Shown here: positions 1 to 8,502 of the stretch, piece by piece
Position numbering within the stretch: the stretch's first letter is position 1
Layout: every line of letters starts with the position of its first letter
Assembly (NCBI GenBank): GCA_947453725.1
Contig: CANGHH010000018.1
Coordinates: 25,797 to 89,796 of the forward strand
Reading direction: 5' to 3'
Origin: Betaproteobacteria bacterium
GTDB lineage: Bacteria > Pseudomonadota > Gammaproteobacteria > Burkholderiales > Burkholderiaceae_C
Length of the DNA: 64,000 nt
Translations under genes and position numbers: made by a program
The notes under the pieces: model-generated
The model's database searches: none
The model's input: the letters and a program-made list of their open reading frames with translations, nothing else
What the model was told of the DNA's origin: nothing

Positions 1-2
1 TT

Positions 3-929
3 TCCAGCATCGACGACAGCCGCGTGCGCGCCGACCTGGCAGCCGGCAAGGTGGTGGTCATCACCGGCTTCCAGGGCATCGACCCCGAGGGCAACGTGAC
101 CACGCTGGGCCGTGGCGGCAGCGACACCTCGGCGGTGGCCGTGGCGGCCGCGATGAAGGCCGCCGAGTGCCTGATCTACACCGACGTCGACGGCGTCTAC
201 ACCACCGACCCGCGGATCGTGCCCGAGGCCCGGCGCCTGGCCACCATCAGCTTCGAAGAGATGCTGGAAATGGCCAGCCTGGGCAGCAAGGTGCTGCAGA
301 TCCGTTCAGTGGAATTCGCCGGCAAGTACCGCGTGCCGGTGCGCGTGCTGTCGAGCTTCACGCCCTGGGACATCCCGCTGGAAGAAGAAGCCCGTTCGGG
401 CACCCTGATCACTTTCGAGGAAGACGAAAAAATGGAACAAGCCGTTGTGGCCGGCATCGCTTTCAACCGCGACGAGGCCAAGATCAGCGTCATCGGCGTG
501 CCCGACAAGCCCGGCATCGCGCACATGATCCTGGGCCCGGTGGCCGATGCCAACATCGACATCGACGTGATCATCCAGAACGTCTCGCACGACGGCCGCA
601 CCGACTTCAGCTTCACCGTCCACCGCAACGACTACGCGCGGACGATGGACGTGCTCCAGCAGCAGGTGATGCCCGCCACGGGCGCGGCGCGCCTGCTGGG
701 CGACACCAAGATCTGCAAGGTGTCGATCGTCGGTATCGGCATGCGCAGCCATGTCGGCGTGGCCAACACCATGTTCCGCACGCTGTCGGAAGAGGGCATC
801 AACATCCAGATGATCACCACCAGCGAGATCAAGACCAGCGTGGTGCTCGACGAGAAGTACATGGAACTGGCCGTGCGCGCGCTGCACAAGGCCTTCGACC
901 TGGACCAGGCGCCCGTCACCGCGACGTGA
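3..929 (+). CDS. lysC: Aspartate kinase, C-terminal part (5' end outside window)
   Basis: Aspartate kinase phosphorylates L-aspartate, the first step to lysine, threonine, methionine and diaminopimelate. The frame is already open at the window edge, so the N-terminal third of the usual ~410-residue protein is missing; about 308 residues are visible. The kinase core motifs TTLGRGGSDTSA and YTDVDGVYTTDPR are followed by EMLEMASLGSKVLQ, all highly characteristic. Two ACT regulatory domains fill the C-terminal half (from about FEEDEKMEQAVV onward), the usual site of feedback inhibition by lysine and/or threonine. A tRNA-Ser gene follows 57 bp downstream. There is no homoserine dehydrogenase fusion: the frame stops right after the second ACT domain. 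Confidence 0.96.
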   Translation, partial: SSIDDSRVRADLAAGKVVVITGFQGIDPEGNVTTLGRGGSDTSAVAVAAAMKAAECLIYTDVDGVYTTDPRIVPEARRLATISFEEMLEMASLGSKVLQIRSVEFAGKYRVPVRVLSSFTPWDIPLEEEARSGTLITFEEDEKMEQAVVAGIAFNRDEAKISVIGVPDKPGIAHMILGPVADANIDIDVIIQNVSHDGRTDFSFTVHRNDYARTMDVLQQQVMPATGAARLLGDTKICKVSIVGIGMRSHVGVANTMFRTLSEEGINIQMITTSEIKTSVVLDEKYMELAVRALHKAFDLDQAPVTAT

Positions 930-986
930 TTCGCGGACCGGCGGCAAAAAGCGCCGCCGGTTCGGGCTAGAATGCAGAGCTTCGCC

Positions 987-1077
987 GGAGTCGTGACCGA
1001 GTGGCCGAAGGTGCTCCCCTGCTAAGGGAGTATTCGCCAAAAGCGAATCGAGGGTTCGAATCCCTCCGACTCCTCCA
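987..1077 (+). tRNA. tRNA-Ser (GCU)
   Basis: A complete class II tRNA. The 7-bp acceptor stem GGAGTCG/CGACTCC is perfectly paired. The anticodon stem CTCCC/GGGAG encloses the loop CTGCTAA with anticodon GCT at 1021-1023, reading AGC/AGU serine codons. A long variable arm (ATTCGC/GCGAAT) and the T arm GAGGG-TTCGAAT-CCCTC follow. The 3' CCA is encoded (1075-1077). The discriminator base at 1074 is T, not the G usual in enterobacterial serine tRNAs. A strong terminator follows 8 bp later. Confidence 0.97.
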
Positions 1078-1085
1078 GATTGAAT

Positions 1086-1128
1086 CCCTCACTGTGGGGC
1101 ACTTGGTGCCAGGCAGTGAGGGTTTTTT
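1086..1128 (+). terminator. Rho-independent terminator of tRNA-Ser
   Basis: A 9-bp perfect stem, CCCTCACTG at 1086-1094 and CAGTGAGGG at 1114-1122, contains an inner GGCAC/GTGCC stem and is followed directly by six T residues (1123-1128). It would end the tRNA-Ser, and possibly lysC, transcript. Confidence 0.92.
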
Positions 1129-1196
1129 CTTGGCGGGTCCCGGACTTGACGGGATGCCGGGAGCGGGCTCGCTGCCGCCCTGCCGCCCTGCCGCCG

Positions 1197-2432
1197 TCAA
1201 GGCGGACGCTGGCCGACGGTGCTGCGGTAGGCCCAGAATCGGGGCAGGGCGTATCCCGTCGCGATGACGCCGGCGCCGCAGACCAAACCACCGACCCAGA
1301 TCGCCGGTGCCACGCCCCAGGCGTCGGCCATGAAGCCGGCGCGCACGTTGCCGATCAGCGGCCCCGTCAGGTAGCTGATCATCTCGATGCCGGCCAGGCG
1401 GCCGCGCAGCGCGTTCGGGATGGTCTCGTTCCAGATCGTGCCGCGAAACACGCCGCTGACCATGTCGGCCGCGCCGGCCACGGCCAGGCAGGCGAGCGCC
1501 AGCACCAGGCTCGGCGCGAAGCCCAGCGCCACGATGCCCAGCGCCCAGACCGCCGCGGCGATGACGACGGCGCGGCCGTGGCGACTGACCCGGCTGGCCC
1601 ACCCGCTGAAAAGGCCGATCACCAGCGCCCCGACCGACATCGCCGACAGCAGCCAGCCGACCGCCTCGGTGCGGCCGTAGTCCGCCGCCATGGCCGGGAA
1701 GAGCGCGATCGGGAAGGCGAAGGCCATCGCCACGATGTCGACGATGTAGGTGCCCATCAGCTCGGGTCGCGCCCACGCGAAGCGCAGGCCCTCGGCCAGG
1801 TCGGCCAGCAGATGCGGCCGCTCGGCCGTGCCGGCGACCTGTTCGATCTGCCCGCGCGGGATGCGGACCAGGAAGAACAGCGCCGCGATGAAGGTCGCGA
1901 AGTCGAACAGGTAGGCGCCGACCGCGCCCCAGCGCGCCAGCAGCAGGCCGGCCAGTGCCGGCCCGGCGACCATGCCGACCGTGCCGCGCACCGAGGACAG
2001 CGCAGCGACGGCGGCAAATTCTTCGGGCCGCGCCAGCTTCTGCGTCAGCGCCTCCAGCGCCGGCCGGTGGAAGCCGCTGGCGCCTTGCAGCACCGCGACC
2101 AGCGCGTAGATCGCCAGCGCGCTCGGCGTGGCCATCAGCGCATTGGCCAGCAGGCCTGCCAGACACAGCGCCATCAGCGCCTCCGAGCCGATCAGCAGCC
2201 GCCGGCGGTCGACGCGGTCGGCCAGCGCGCCGCCCAGCAGGCCGCAGACGACCACCGGCACCAGTTGCACCAGCCCGAGCAGCCCGACCAGCGCGTTCGA
2301 GCGGGTCAACTGGTACAGCTGCCAGGGCACGGCCACGTAGCTGACCATGGTGCCGAGGCCGGAGATGAACTGGCTGGCGAAGAGCCGGCGGAATGCCGTG
2401 TTGTGGCGCAGCGGACCGATGTCGATCAGCAT
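1197..2432 (-). CDS. MFS exporter, EntS-like (MFS_3 family)
   Basis: A 411-residue inner-membrane major facilitator protein with about 12 hydrophobic helices. It resembles the enterobactin-exporter (EntS) branch: the N-terminal pattern HNTAFRRLFASQFISGLG and the loop motif GGALADRVDRRRLL after helix 2 are typical. The ATG at 2432 is chosen because the protein then begins just before the FRRLF motif; an upstream in-frame start would add a low-complexity leader unlike the family. The substrate is unknown; siderophores and drugs are the usual cargo. It lies downstream of the helicase gene with a 118-bp gap. A second EntS-like gene lies at 35298-36536, so the window holds two paralogues. Confidence 0.85.
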   Translation of the reverse strand: MLIDIGPLRHNTAFRRLFASQFISGLGTMVSYVAVPWQLYQLTRSNALVGLLGLVQLVPVVVCGLLGGALADRVDRRRLLIGSEALMALCLAGLLANALMATPSALAIYALVAVLQGASGFHRPALEALTQKLARPEEFAAVAALSSVRGTVGMVAGPALAGLLLARWGAVGAYLFDFATFIAALFFLVRIPRGQIEQVAGTAERPHLLADLAEGLRFAWARPELMGTYIVDIVAMAFAFPIALFPAMAADYGRTEAVGWLLSAMSVGALVIGLFSGWASRVSRHGRAVVIAAAVWALGIVALGFAPSLVLALACLAVAGAADMVSGVFRGTIWNETIPNALRGRLAGIEMISYLTGPLIGNVRAGFMADAWGVAPAIWVGGLVCGAGVIATGYALPRFWAYRSTVGQRPP

Positions 2433-2550
2433 GCGGCGGCGCGCCGAAGCGCTGGGTTGGATGCAGACATGGGGGCGCAGGATAACAACGCCGTCGCGCG
2501 CGGCCGACCGCTGTCTGCAGTGACGCAGCGGCGCCACGGCACGGCGGGCA

Positions 2551-4902
2551 TCAGTCCGGCACGGGGATGCCCCACCAGGCCGGCAACAGGGCCGCCACAT
2601 CGGCGCGCCGGTAGCGCTCGTCGAGCAGCCACAGCCAGCCCTGGTCTTCCGGCGTGCGCAGCACCCGACCGGCGGCCTGGACCACCTTCTGCATCGCCGG
2701 TACCAGGTCGGCGTAGCCGTGGTCGGCGCCGAACAGCCGGTCGAGCCGCGCCTGGAAATGGTCCTGCGTCACCGACACCGGCGGCAGGCCCAGGGTGGCG
2801 ATGAAGGCGCCGATCAGCAGCGAGCCCGGCAGATCGACGCCTTCGGCGAACACGCCACCCAGCACCGCGAAGCCGATGCCGCGGCCGTGCGGCACGAAGC
2901 GTTGCAGAAAGCCCTGGCGTGCCGCGGCGCCCATGCGCCGGTCCTGGCGCCACTGCGGGATGTCGGGCCGCTGCAGCGCCAGGCTGGACGCGACCTTGTC
3001 CAGGTAGTCGAAGCTGCTGAAGAAGGCCAGGTAGTTGCCGGGGTGGGCATCGAACTGCTGGTGGATGACGGCCACCAGCTGCGTCAAGGATCGGTCGCGG
3101 TCGGCGTAGCGGGTGGAGATGCCGGCCGCCACCTGCACGGTCAGGTGCGCCGCCGCAAACGCCGGTGGCACGTCGATCCAGGCGGTGTTCGTCGGCAAGC
3201 CCAGCAGCTGGATGGCGTAGTCCGGCGGGGACAGCGTGGCCGAGAACAGCGTGACGCTGTGCAGGGCCGCGAAACGCTGGCGCAGGAAGATCGCTGGCGC
3301 CACATTGCGCACGCCCAGCACCGCGTCGGCCGCCAGGGTCTGCACGTCGAACAGCGAGTGGTCGCTGAGGGCCTCGACCAGGCGCCCGAAACGCTGCAAC
3401 TCGAAGTGGAAATTCAGCAGCGGTCCGACCGCCAGCGGGTGCTGCTGGAAATGCTCGCCGAGCGAACCCGCCGCCGCCTGCAGCGCCTGCGTGTAGGCGT
3501 CGGGCACGGCGGCCAGCACCGCGTAGGGCGTGGCCTGTTCGAGCACCAGATCCTGGGTCGCCTGCAACAGCCGCTCCAGCGGCCCCTGGACGGCCTGCGG
3601 CGCGAGCCGGGCTGCCGCCCGCAGCGCCTGAACGCCCAGCTCGGCGCTGTACATCTGGCGTGCGCGTTCGACCAGGTTGTGGGCCTCGTCGACCAGCACG
3701 GCCAGTTGCCAGTCCAGCGCCTGCATCAGGCCCCACAGCTGCCCCTGGCTGGCGAACAGGTGGTGGACGTCGCCGACCAGCACATCCGCCCAGCGCAGCA
3801 GTTCCTGGCCCAGGTAGTAGGGGCAGATGCCGTGGCGCAGCGCGATGCGGCGCTGGGCGGCTGCATCCAGCCAGCCTTCGTCGATGGCAGCTTGACGGGC
3901 CGCGGGCAGGCGGTCGTAGAAGCCGCTGGCCAAGGGGCAGGCGTCAGCGTGGCAGGCCTTGTCCGGGTGCTCGCAGGCCTGGTCCTTGGCCACCAGGGTC
4001 AGCACCCGCAGCGCCTGGCCGGCGGTGCCGCCGCGCAGACCGGCCAAGGCCTCCAGCGCGGTCAGCCGCCCGGTGCCCTTACAGGTCAGGTAGGCGATCT
4101 TGTCGATGCCCTGTGCCGGCATCGCGCGCAGCAGCGGGAACAGCGTGCCGACGGTCTTGCCGATGCCGGTCGGCGCCTGGGCCAGCAGGCAGCGCCGGCT
4201 GGCCGCCGTGCGGTAGACGGCTTCGGCCAGACCGCGCTGGCCCAGACGGAACGCTGCGGCCGGAAACGCCAGCGCCTGCAGGGCAGCGTCGCGGGCCGCG
4301 CGGTGCCAGGCCTCCTGTTGGGCCCAGCTGGCGAAGGCGGCGCAGCGGGCCTCGAGCAGTTCGTCGAGTTCCGTCGCCCCGTAGACCTGGCGCAGTTCGA
4401 CTTCGGACTGCGCCGCTGCGTCGAAGTAGACCAGGGCCAGTGCCAGCTCGGGCAGACCGCGGGCGCGGCAGAACAGCGCGCCGTAGGTCTGCAGCTGCGC
4501 CCAGTGCAGTTGCCGCCGGTTCTGCGGGATTTCGTCGGGATGACCGCGGATGGTCTTGATCTCTTCCAGGCAACGCCGCCGCGGGTCGTAGCCGTCGGCC
4601 CGCCCGCGAACGCGCAGCGGGCCGCACCGGGTCTCCAGCGCGATCTCGGTCTCGTAGTCGGCGCCACGCCGGTTGGCCACCGCCTGCTGGCCCTTCAGGC
4701 CTTCCAGCGCGGTGGCCGAGGGCGTGAAGCGGCGGTCGAGATCACCGCGCTTGGCGGTGAATTCGCACAGCGAGCGCACCGACGCCGTGTAGGCCCAGCC
4801 CGGCGGCGTTACGGCGGCGCCGCTGGCGTCGGCGACTTCCGTGACTTCGGGTGCTTGGGCAACAACGGAGCTTGCAGGGGCTGGGGGCGCGGCCAAGGTC
4901 AT
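2551..4902 (-). CDS. DinG/XPD-type Fe-S DNA helicase with N-terminal PD-(D/E)xK nuclease domain
   Basis: A 783-residue superfamily 2 helicase fused to a RecB/Cas4-like nuclease. Residues ~80-170 carry the nuclease signature: GRADGYD (100-106), LEEIK (112-116) and a Q-x3-Y element near 137-140. The helicase part follows with Walker A APTGIGKT (243-250), DEAH (405-408), SATL, and motif VI QAAGRVLR near the C-terminus. Four cysteines (310, 317, 322, 360) lie between Walker A and DEAH, as in the 4Fe-4S domain of XPD and DinG. The protein should unwind DNA with 5'-3' polarity and may also cut it; a role in DNA repair is inferred. Similar nuclease-helicase fusions occur in pseudomonads, often next to a VRR-NUC protein, which is not present here. 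Confidence 0.88.
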   Translation of the reverse strand: MTLAAPPAPASSVVAQAPEVTEVADASGAAVTPPGWAYTASVRSLCEFTAKRGDLDRRFTPSATALEGLKGQQAVANRRGADYETEIALETRCGPLRVRGRADGYDPRRRCLEEIKTIRGHPDEIPQNRRQLHWAQLQTYGALFCRARGLPELALALVYFDAAAQSEVELRQVYGATELDELLEARCAAFASWAQQEAWHRAARDAALQALAFPAAAFRLGQRGLAEAVYRTAASRRCLLAQAPTGIGKTVGTLFPLLRAMPAQGIDKIAYLTCKGTGRLTALEALAGLRGGTAGQALRVLTLVAKDQACEHPDKACHADACPLASGFYDRLPAARQAAIDEGWLDAAAQRRIALRHGICPYYLGQELLRWADVLVGDVHHLFASQGQLWGLMQALDWQLAVLVDEAHNLVERARQMYSAELGVQALRAAARLAPQAVQGPLERLLQATQDLVLEQATPYAVLAAVPDAYTQALQAAAGSLGEHFQQHPLAVGPLLNFHFELQRFGRLVEALSDHSLFDVQTLAADAVLGVRNVAPAIFLRQRFAALHSVTLFSATLSPPDYAIQLLGLPTNTAWIDVPPAFAAAHLTVQVAAGISTRYADRDRSLTQLVAVIHQQFDAHPGNYLAFFSSFDYLDKVASSLALQRPDIPQWRQDRRMGAAARQGFLQRFVPHGRGIGFAVLGGVFAEGVDLPGSLLIGAFIATLGLPPVSVTQDHFQARLDRLFGADHGYADLVPAMQKVVQAAGRVLRTPEDQGWLWLLDERYRRADVAALLPAWWGIPVPD

Positions 4903-5009
4903 CCGGGCATTGTCGCGAGGGCGCAGGCGCCGCGCCGGTCGGACTTCGTCGCTGTGGACGCAGGCCGGCGACCCGCGCAGTCAGGCTGGCGGATCCCGAA
5001 AAAGGTGAC

Positions 5010-5099
5010 GAGCCTTAACCCCGACACTGGTTGCAACGCTAAGGGCTGCTTGGTTCCCCACCTGACCCGGTTGGGCGCGCTTCCATGCGGGGAGGCCCG
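5010..5099 (-). ncRNA. ffs: 4.5S RNA (small bacterial SRP RNA)
   Basis: Read on the minus strand, the sequence holds the invariant SRP domain IV: GGTCAGG, then TGG-GGAA-CCA forming a stem capped by a GGAA tetraloop, then AGCAGCC. The outer ends pair as expected for the rod-shaped molecule (GGGCCTCCCCG near 5098-5088 with CGGGG..AGGCTC near 5022-5010). A T5 run lies just after the 3' end on the minus strand, consistent with termination. The RNA binds Ffh and targets membrane and secreted proteins to FtsY. The ends are estimated from pairing and may be off by several bases. Confidence 0.9.
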
Positions 5100-5153
5100 T
5101 CGGGGTCGATTCTAGACGGGCCGCACCGTTCCGGATAAAGGTCCTGCTGCGCT

Positions 5154-6269
5154 TCAGCGCAACTGCAAGGCGTCGCCGCCGAAAGTCACGCCGAGCGGCT
5201 CGATGAACAGTTGCTTTTCCCCGGCCTCCACCGCACCCGCCACCCAGGCCGGCACGCCGCAGGCGCGGGCCACGGCCACCGTGCGTTCGGCGTCGGCCGC
5301 CGGTACGAAGAGCGCGAAGCCGGCGCCCATGTTGAAGGTGCCGTAGGCCTCGGCGTCGTCGTGCCGGGCCAGTTGCTGGATGGTGCGCAGCACGGTGGGC
5401 ACCGGCGGCACGCTGTGGATGCGGTAGGCGAGCGTCTTGGGGTGGCGCAGCAGCTTGCGCCAGCCGTGGCCGGTGATGTTGGCGGCGTAGTGCACGGCAA
5501 TGCCGGCTGCCCACAGCGCCTCGGTGACCGGCGAATACAGCGTGGTCGGCGCCAGCAGCGCAGCGCCGTAGCTGAGGCCGGGTTCGATCTCGGTCAGGTA
5601 GCCCTGCGGCAAACGCTCGGCCAGCTTGCGCGCCAGCGTCAGGCCGTTGGCGTGGATGCCGCTGCTGGCCAGCAGCACGATGGCGTCGCCCGGGCCCAGC
5701 TTCTCGCCCAGGCTGAGGCGCTGCTTGGGGTTGACCAGCCCGGTGCACGAGGCCGCCAGGTCGATGCGCCCGGCTTCGACGATGCCCGCCAGCGCCGGCG
5801 TCTCGCCGCCGCCCCAGGCGACCTTGCAGACGTCGCAGGCAGCCTTCCAGCCGGCCACGAGATCTTGCGCCCTCGTGGCATCCTTGAACCAGTCGCTGCC
5901 ACCGGCGGCCCAGTAAGCCTGCACCACCAGCGGCGTGGCGCCGACGGTGATCAGGTCGTTGATGGCCATGGCGATGGTGTCCTGCGCGATGCCCGCGTAC
6001 CAGGGGCGCCCGGTAAGTTGCTGCATCTCGTCAGCGACCAGCGTCTTGCTGCCCAGGCATTCGACGATGCTGGCCAGGTAGAAGGGCCCGACGTCGACGA
6101 CGTAGGCCGATTCGCCGCGCGACTCGGCCACCTCGGCAAAGCCGTGCCCCGGCAGGTGGGCGGCCGTGGCAGCAGCTGCGCGTTGCGCAGCCACCTTCAG
6201 CGGATCGATCAGGTCGTACTGGACGCCGGCTTGCTCGTAGCTCAGGGGCGTGGAAGGTGCTTGTGTCAT
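5154..6269 (-). CDS. PurM-like AIR-synthase-related protein (divergent paralogue)
   Basis: A 371-residue protein with the overall layout of aminoimidazole ribonucleotide synthetase: the N-terminal LSYEQAGVQYD resembles the PurM start LSYKDAGV, and the middle and C-terminal parts keep IAQDTIAMAINDL, GGGETPALAG, SSGIHANG, LLAPTTLY and TFNMGAGFAL. The canonical nucleotide-binding segment SGTDGVGTK is replaced by VECLGSKT. It is therefore placed in the PurM superfamily, but AIR synthetase activity is not assured. The gene stands alone, divergent from dnaX (117 bp apart), and is not linked to purN or other purine genes. A second, canonical purM would be expected elsewhere in the genome if this is a paralogue. 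Confidence 0.75.
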   Translation of the reverse strand: MTQAPSTPLSYEQAGVQYDLIDPLKVAAQRAAAATAAHLPGHGFAEVAESRGESAYVVDVGPFYLASIVECLGSKTLVADEMQQLTGRPWYAGIAQDTIAMAINDLITVGATPLVVQAYWAAGGSDWFKDATRAQDLVAGWKAACDVCKVAWGGGETPALAGIVEAGRIDLAASCTGLVNPKQRLSLGEKLGPGDAIVLLASSGIHANGLTLARKLAERLPQGYLTEIEPGLSYGAALLAPTTLYSPVTEALWAAGIAVHYAANITGHGWRKLLRHPKTLAYRIHSVPPVPTVLRTIQQLARHDDAEAYGTFNMGAGFALFVPAADAERTVAVARACGVPAWVAGAVEAGEKQLFIEPLGVTFGGDALQLR

Positions 6270-6386
6270 GGCGGCCGATTATCCCCGGCCGCCTAGAATC
6301 CGGCGGATGTTGACACCCAAGCTCACGCCCGACCTTGCTACCCGATGGCGCGCAGGCGTCCCCGGGACGGCCGGGCGGATCGCCTG

Positions 6387-8159
6387 ATGTCCTACGTCGT
6401 CCTGGCCCGCAAGTACCGCCCGCGCCGCTTCTCCGAGATGGTGGGGCAGGAGCACGTCGTGCAGGCCTTGACCAACGCGCTGCAGACGCAGCGGCTGCAC
6501 CACGCCTACCTGTTCACCGGCACGCGCGGCATCGGCAAGACGACGGTCAGCCGGATCCTGGCCAAGAGCCTGAACTGCACCGGGCCTGACGGGACGGGCG
6601 GCATCACCGCCGAGCCCTGCGGCCTGTGCAGCGCCTGCACCGAGATCGACGCCGACCGCTACCTGGACTACATCGAGCTCGATGCGGCCAGCAACCGCAG
6701 CATCGACGAGATCCGCGACCTGATCGAACGCGCAGCCTACAAGCCCGGCATCGGTCGATTCAAGGTCTTCATGATCGACGAAGCGCACCAGCTGACCAAG
6801 GACGCCTTCAACGCGCTGCTGAAGACGCTGGAAGAGCCGCCCGACTACCTGAAGTTCGTGCTGGCCACCACCGACCCGGACAAGATGCTGCCGACGGTGC
6901 TCAGCCGCTGCCTGCAGTTCAACCTGCGACCGATGGCGCCAGCCACCGTGCGCGAACACCTGCAGCGGGTGCTGGCGACCGAGAACGTGCCGGCCGACGA
7001 CGGTTCGCTGCGCCTGCTGGCCCGCGCCGCGCGCGGCAGCATGCGCGACGGCCTGTCGCTGGCCGACCAGGCCATCGCCTACGGCGGCGGGCAGCTGACC
7101 GAGCGCGTCGTGCGGACCATGCTGGGCAGCGTCGACCGCAGCCACGCGCGGGCCCTGGTCACGGCACTGGCGCAGCGCGACGGCGCGGCCCTGCTGGCTT
7201 CGGTCGACGGCCTGCGCAGCCTGGGTCTGTCGTCGTCGGGCACGCTGGAAGAGATCGCGCTGCTGCTGCAGCAGATGGCCGTCGAACAGGCTGTGCCGGG
7301 CGCGCTGGACGCGCAGGACCCCGACAGCCAGGACGCCCGCAGCCTGGCTGCCGTGCTGGCCCCCGACGAGACGCAGCTGCTCTACAGCATGGTGCTGCAC
7401 GGCCGCGCCGAGCTCAGCCTGATGAGCGACGAATACGGCGCGCTGACCATGGTGCTGCTGCGCTTCCTGGCCTTCCCCGCGGCCGGCGCGGCGCCGGCGG
7501 TGCGTACCGCCGTGCCGCCCCGAGAGCCGCGCGCAGCGCCCTTGCGCACGCCTGCACCGCCGGCCATCACCTTGCCGACGGTGCCTGCGCCGGTCGCGCC
7601 GCGTGCCACCTCACCCAGCGTCTCGCCTGCCAAACCTGCCACGTCGCCTGCCAAATCACCGCCCTGGGACCTGCCCCCGGTCGCGCCCTCACCGGTCGCG
7701 GCGGAGCCGGCAACGCCGCCTTTCCAGGTCCCACCCGCAAGCGCACCGGCCAGCGAGCTCGGCGACCGCTGGTACGCGCTGGTCAAGCCGCTCTGCGAAC
7801 AGGGCCAGCTGGCCGCACTGGCGCGCGAACTGGCGCTGCAGGCCGGCTTGCGCGCCGTCGATGAGGCGGCCACACCGCCGCGCTGGCAGCTGACCGTCGA
7901 GCGGGAGACGCTGCGCACCGCCGCGCTGCGCGACAAGCTGACGTCGGTGCTGGCGACCGCGCTGGGTCACGCGGTGGAGTTGGATCTGCAAGCCGGCACG
8001 CCCGACGACAGCCCGGCCCGCCGCGACGCCGCCGCGCGCCTTCGCCGCCAGGCCGACGCCGAAGCCACCATCCAGGGCGACCCGGTGGTGCGCGAACTGC
8101 TGGCCCAGTTCAAGACCGCGCGCATCGTGCCGGGCTCGATCAAACCCACCTCGAACTGA
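6387..8159 (+). CDS. dnaX: DNA polymerase III subunit gamma/tau
   Basis: A 590-residue clamp-loader ATPase that loads the beta clamp and couples the replicase. The ATG at 6387 gives MSYVVLARKYRPRRFSEMVG, the canonical DnaX start; an in-frame ATG 14 codons upstream is ignored. Walker A is GTRGIGKTT, the zinc cysteines lie in CGLCSAC, the sensor/arginine-finger region has LSRCLQFNLRP, and LLKTLEEPP is present. A Pro/Ala/Ser-rich linker (~380-455) precedes the tau-specific C-terminal domain (KPLCEQGQLAALARELALQ). No A-rich slippery site like that of E. coli dnaX was noticed, so a shorter gamma form is not predicted. First gene of dnaX-ybaB-recR. Confidence 0.97.
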   Translation: MSYVVLARKYRPRRFSEMVGQEHVVQALTNALQTQRLHHAYLFTGTRGIGKTTVSRILAKSLNCTGPDGTGGITAEPCGLCSACTEIDADRYLDYIELDAASNRSIDEIRDLIERAAYKPGIGRFKVFMIDEAHQLTKDAFNALLKTLEEPPDYLKFVLATTDPDKMLPTVLSRCLQFNLRPMAPATVREHLQRVLATENVPADDGSLRLLARAARGSMRDGLSLADQAIAYGGGQLTERVVRTMLGSVDRSHARALVTALAQRDGAALLASVDGLRSLGLSSSGTLEEIALLLQQMAVEQAVPGALDAQDPDSQDARSLAAVLAPDETQLLYSMVLHGRAELSLMSDEYGALTMVLLRFLAFPAAGAAPAVRTAVPPREPRAAPLRTPAPPAITLPTVPAPVAPRATSPSVSPAKPATSPAKSPPWDLPPVAPSPVAAEPATPPFQVPPASAPASELGDRWYALVKPLCEQGQLAALARELALQAGLRAVDEAATPPRWQLTVERETLRTAALRDKLTSVLATALGHAVELDLQAGTPDDSPARRDAAARLRRQADAEATIQGDPVVRELLAQFKTARIVPGSIKPTSN

Positions 8160-8174
8160 AGAAGGAAACAGACC

Positions 8175-8501
8175 ATGATGAAGGGCCAACTCGCCGGCTT
8201 GATGAAACAAGCCCAGGCGATGCAGGACAACATGAAGCGCGCCCAGGACGAACTGGGGCTGACCGAGGTCGAGGGCCAGTCCGGCGCCGGCCTGGTCAAG
8301 GTCACGATGAGTTGCAAGCATGCGGTCAAGCGCGTGGTCATCGACCCCAGCCTGCTGGCCGACGACAAGGACTTGCTCGAAGACCTGGTGGCCGCGGCCT
8401 TCAACGATGCGGTGCGCTGCGCCGAGGCGGTCAGCACCGAGAAGATGGGCAAGCTGACCGCCGGCATGCCGCTGCCGCCGGGCATGAAGTTCCCGTTCTG
8501 A
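8175..8501 (+). CDS. ybaB: YbaB/EbfC family nucleoid-associated protein
   Basis: A 108-residue DNA-binding dimer of the YbaB/EbfC family, recognised by [20 protein letters not shown] at the start, [21 protein letters not shown] in the core and a C-terminal [13 protein letters not shown] good Shine-Dalgarno (GAAGGA) lies 15 bp after the dnaX stop, and recR begins 1 bp after its own stop. The conserved dnaX-ybaB-recR order across proteobacteria supports a link to recombination or chromosome structure, but the exact role is not known. Confidence 0.95.
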   Translation: MMKGQLAGLMKQAQAMQDNMKRAQDELGLTEVEGQSGAGLVKVTMSCKHAVKRVVIDPSLLADDKDLLEDLVAAAFNDAVRCAEAVSTEKMGKLTAGMPLPPGMKFPF

Positions 8502-8502
8502 C

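Noticed and set aside
1080..5115. Long plus-strand open frames opposite the MFS and helicase genes
   Set aside because: They show low-complexity Arg/Gln/Ala-rich translation without any family motif, whereas the minus-strand genes have clear catalytic motifs.
6387..8159. Programmed frameshift in dnaX to make gamma
   Set aside because: No A-rich slippery heptamer with following hairpin was seen in the linker region.
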